This document shows positions 62,722-64,000 of a DNA stretch of 64,000 bases, piece after piece. This stretch comes from Pseudomonas tumuqii (GTDB lineage Bacteria; Pseudomonadota; Gammaproteobacteria; Pseudomonadales; Pseudomonadaceae), in contig NZ_JAAOJA010000002.1 of the NCBI RefSeq assembly GCF_013184545.1, forward strand, positions 248,001 to 312,000. The letters run 5' to 3'. The stretch's first letter is position 1, and each line of letters begins with the position of its first letter. The notes below the pieces were generated by a model that ran no database searches, was not told the DNA's origin, and saw only the letters and a program-made list of their open reading frames with translations. Position numbers and translations under genes: made by a program.

Positions 62722-63524
62722 TTCAATAGTTCTCTGCAAACGGGTTTGTCGTGGGCCACGCCGAGCAGCTCGCAGATGGTGCCGCACAGCTCGGTCTGCT
62801 TGGGCTGGGCGTCGCGGTTCAGACTGAAGGCCGAACCCAGTACGAATAGCGGCACTTCGCGCTCTTCGACGAGCAGGCCGTTGTGGCTGCGGTCGTTGTT
62901 CATGCCGTGGTCGGCGCTGACCAGCACCTGGTAGCCGGCATCGAGCCAGCCTTGCAGGTAGTCGGCCAGAATGATGTCGGCGACCCGCGCGCTGTTGCGG
63001 TACTGCGCGCTGTCGAGGCCGTGCTTGTGGCCGGCGTCGTCGATGTTCATCGGGTGCACCAGGAGGAAATTCGGGCTGTGGCGCCGACGCAGGCTTTCCG
63101 CGTCGGCAAACAGGTGGGAATCGGGGTAGTGATCGGCATAGTAGAAATGCCCGTGCTGGATCGGCAGATCGGGGTCGTCGGTATGACGGTCGCGGGCGGC
63201 CTCGAAAGGCGCGCGGTTATACAGCTCGCTGACCCAGTGATAAGCCGCGGCGGCGGTGCAGAGGCCGGCGGCGCGGGCGTAGTGAAAGATGCTGCGCTGG
63301 TTGGACAGGCGCACCACCTGGTTATGCACCACGCCGCTGTCGATCGGCGCGACGCCGGTGAGGATGCATTCGTACAGCGGACGGGACAGCGACGGCAGCT
63401 CGCATTCGAGCTTGTACAGCGCCGCGCGCTCGGCGCCGCAATAGGCCTGCAGGTGCCCCAGCGCATGCCGGGCCACCTCGTAGTTCAGGCCATCCAGTAC
63501 CACCAGAATGACGTTGTGCTTCAT
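62718..63524 (-). CDS. Alkaline phosphatase superfamily hydrolase, cytoplasmic
   Basis: This encodes 268 residues from the ATG at 63524. It starts MKHNVILVVLDGLNYE with no signal peptide, so it should act in the cytoplasm. Metal-binding motifs of the nucleotide pyrophosphatase/phosphodiesterase branch are visible: Asp in VVLDG, a probable nucleophile in PSLSRPLYECILTG, MNIDDAGHKHG, VSADHGMN and SHNG. The family includes phosphonoacetate hydrolase and phosphodiesterases. It sits between the binding-protein and permease genes of an ABC importer, so an imported organophosphorus compound is the likely substrate. Residue roles are assigned by eye. Confidence 0.85.
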   Translation of the reverse strand: MKHNVILVVLDGLNYEVARHALGHLQAYCGAERAALYKLECELPSLSRPLYECILTGVAPIDSGVVHNQVVRLSNQRSIFHYARAAGLCTAAAAYHWVSELYNRAPFEAARDRHTDDPDLPIQHGHFYYADHYPDSHLFADAESLRRRHSPNFLLVHPMNIDDAGHKHGLDSAQYRNSARVADIILADYLQGWLDAGYQVLVSADHGMNNDRSHNGLLVEEREVPLFVLGSAFSLNRDAQPKQTELCGTICELLGVAHDKPVCRELLK

Positions 63525-63565
63525 GGGGGTGCATCTTCCTCGCGTTACGGATTGGCATGGAGCTG

Positions 63566-63627
63566 TGTAGGAGCCCGCTTGCTGGCGATCCGCCGAACTG
63601 ATGATCGCCAGCAAGCTGGCTCCTACA
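63566..63627. repeat. REP-like inverted repeat, second copy
   Basis: Arms at 63566-63589 and 63604-63627 match the element at 36737-36801, with one mismatch (GAGCCCGC for GAGCCAGC). It lies inside the ABC operon between the binding-protein gene and the hydrolase gene, where such hairpins can protect the upstream message or reduce read-through. Confidence 0.85.
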
Positions 63628-63648
63628 GGAGGCATCGCTGTGGAGCTG

Positions 63649-64000
63649 TTACTCCATATTGATGATGACGTTTTCCTGCCATTGCTGCGGCAGGGCCTTG
63701 GAGGTGGCTTCCCAGGCGGCGGCATCCTTGATCGGCTGCACCTTGGCGTATTGCTCGTTGGGCAACAGCTTGGCCTGCACCTCGGCCGGCAGGGTCAGGT
63801 GCTCGGCGCGGATCGGCCGGGCGTTGCCTTTGGCCAGGTTGATCTGCCCGGCGTCGCTCAAGATATACTCGCGCGCCAGTTTGGCGGCGTTGGGGTTCTT
63901 CGCGTACTTGTTGATGATGGTGCTGTAGCCGGAGATCACCGAACCGTCGGACGGGATCAGCACCTCGAAGCGGCTCGGGTCGATCTGGTCGCGATAGGAC
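63649..64000 (-). CDS. ABC transporter substrate-binding protein (partial, C-terminal part)
   Basis: Only the last 116 residues or so are inside the window; the frame is open to the right edge. The sequence FEVLIPSDGSVISGYSTIIN and AAKLAREYILSDAGQINLAK is typical of the C-terminal lobe of periplasmic binding proteins of the iron/polyamine/phosphonate type. As first gene of the operon it would deliver the ligand to the permeases. The signal peptide and ligand site lie outside the window. Confidence 0.85.
   Translation of the reverse strand, partial: SYRDQIDPSRFEVLIPSDGSVISGYSTIINKYAKNPNAAKLAREYILSDAGQINLAKGNARPIRAEHLTLPAEVQAKLLPNEQYAKVQPIKDAAAWEATSKALPQQWQENVIINME

Overview
The window is ordinary chromosomal DNA of a GC-rich gammaproteobacterium, almost certainly a Pseudomonas. 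The strongest evidence is gene order: gltX with tandem tRNA-Ala/tRNA-Glu pairs, flanked by a LysR/EmrAB efflux locus and a TetR/hydrolase pair, and then leuC-leuD-leuB-asd-usg1-fimV-truA-trpF-accD-folC-dedD-cvpA-purF-metZ, which from memory is the P. aeruginosa arrangement. Several families of short REP-like palindromes of the kind common in pseudomonads lie between genes. I see no rRNA, CRISPR array, prophage or insertion sequence. All large genes are intact.

Region 1 (1-7205): a DMT-family permease, then a seven-gene minus-strand operon read from 7205 down to 970. In transcription order it encodes a thiolase, a 3-hydroxyacyl-CoA dehydrogenase, an ACAD10/11-like acyl-CoA dehydrogenase, an APH-like kinase, a DUF6285 protein, a histidine phosphatase and an enoyl-CoA hydratase/isomerase homologue. 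The kinase, small partner and dehydrogenase resemble LvaA-LvaB-LvaC of levulinate catabolism. I infer a pathway that phosphorylates 4-hydroxyacyl-CoAs and feeds them into beta-oxidation. This is the most interesting system in the window.

Region 2 (7206-16457): a sparse stretch with three small ORFs (one clearly a 51-residue lipoprotein), the ydbH-ynbE-ydbL operon for envelope lipid transport, an AT-rich spacer with a DnaA-box cluster, a Sel1-repeat protein, rmuC and a DUF4010 membrane protein.

Region 3 (16458-28768): a large hybrid sensor kinase with a sodium/solute symporter-like sensor, a GNAT enzyme and an AraC regulator, AzlCD amino-acid exporter, a transporter-acyltransferase fusion for (lyso)phospholipids, and EmrAB-type efflux under a divergent LysR gene.

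Region 4 (28801-42348): gltX, four tRNA genes, TetR and hydrolase, a 7TMR-DISM diguanylate cyclase, a thioesterase preceded by a translationally coupled 39-codon ORF, a small exported protein, dusC, an SDR, a 1225-residue multi-PAS GGDEF-EAL protein and a LysR gene.

Region 5 (42549-59275): the conserved biosynthetic run for leucine, lysine/threonine/methionine precursors (asd), pole organisation (fimV), tRNA modification, tryptophan, fatty acids, folate, purines and methionine.

Region 6 (59384-64000): a minus-strand ABC uptake operon carrying a cytoplasmic alkaline-phosphatase-superfamily hydrolase and a HAD phosphatase. I infer that it imports and dephosphorylates an organophosphorus compound. 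The substrate-binding gene runs off the window end.
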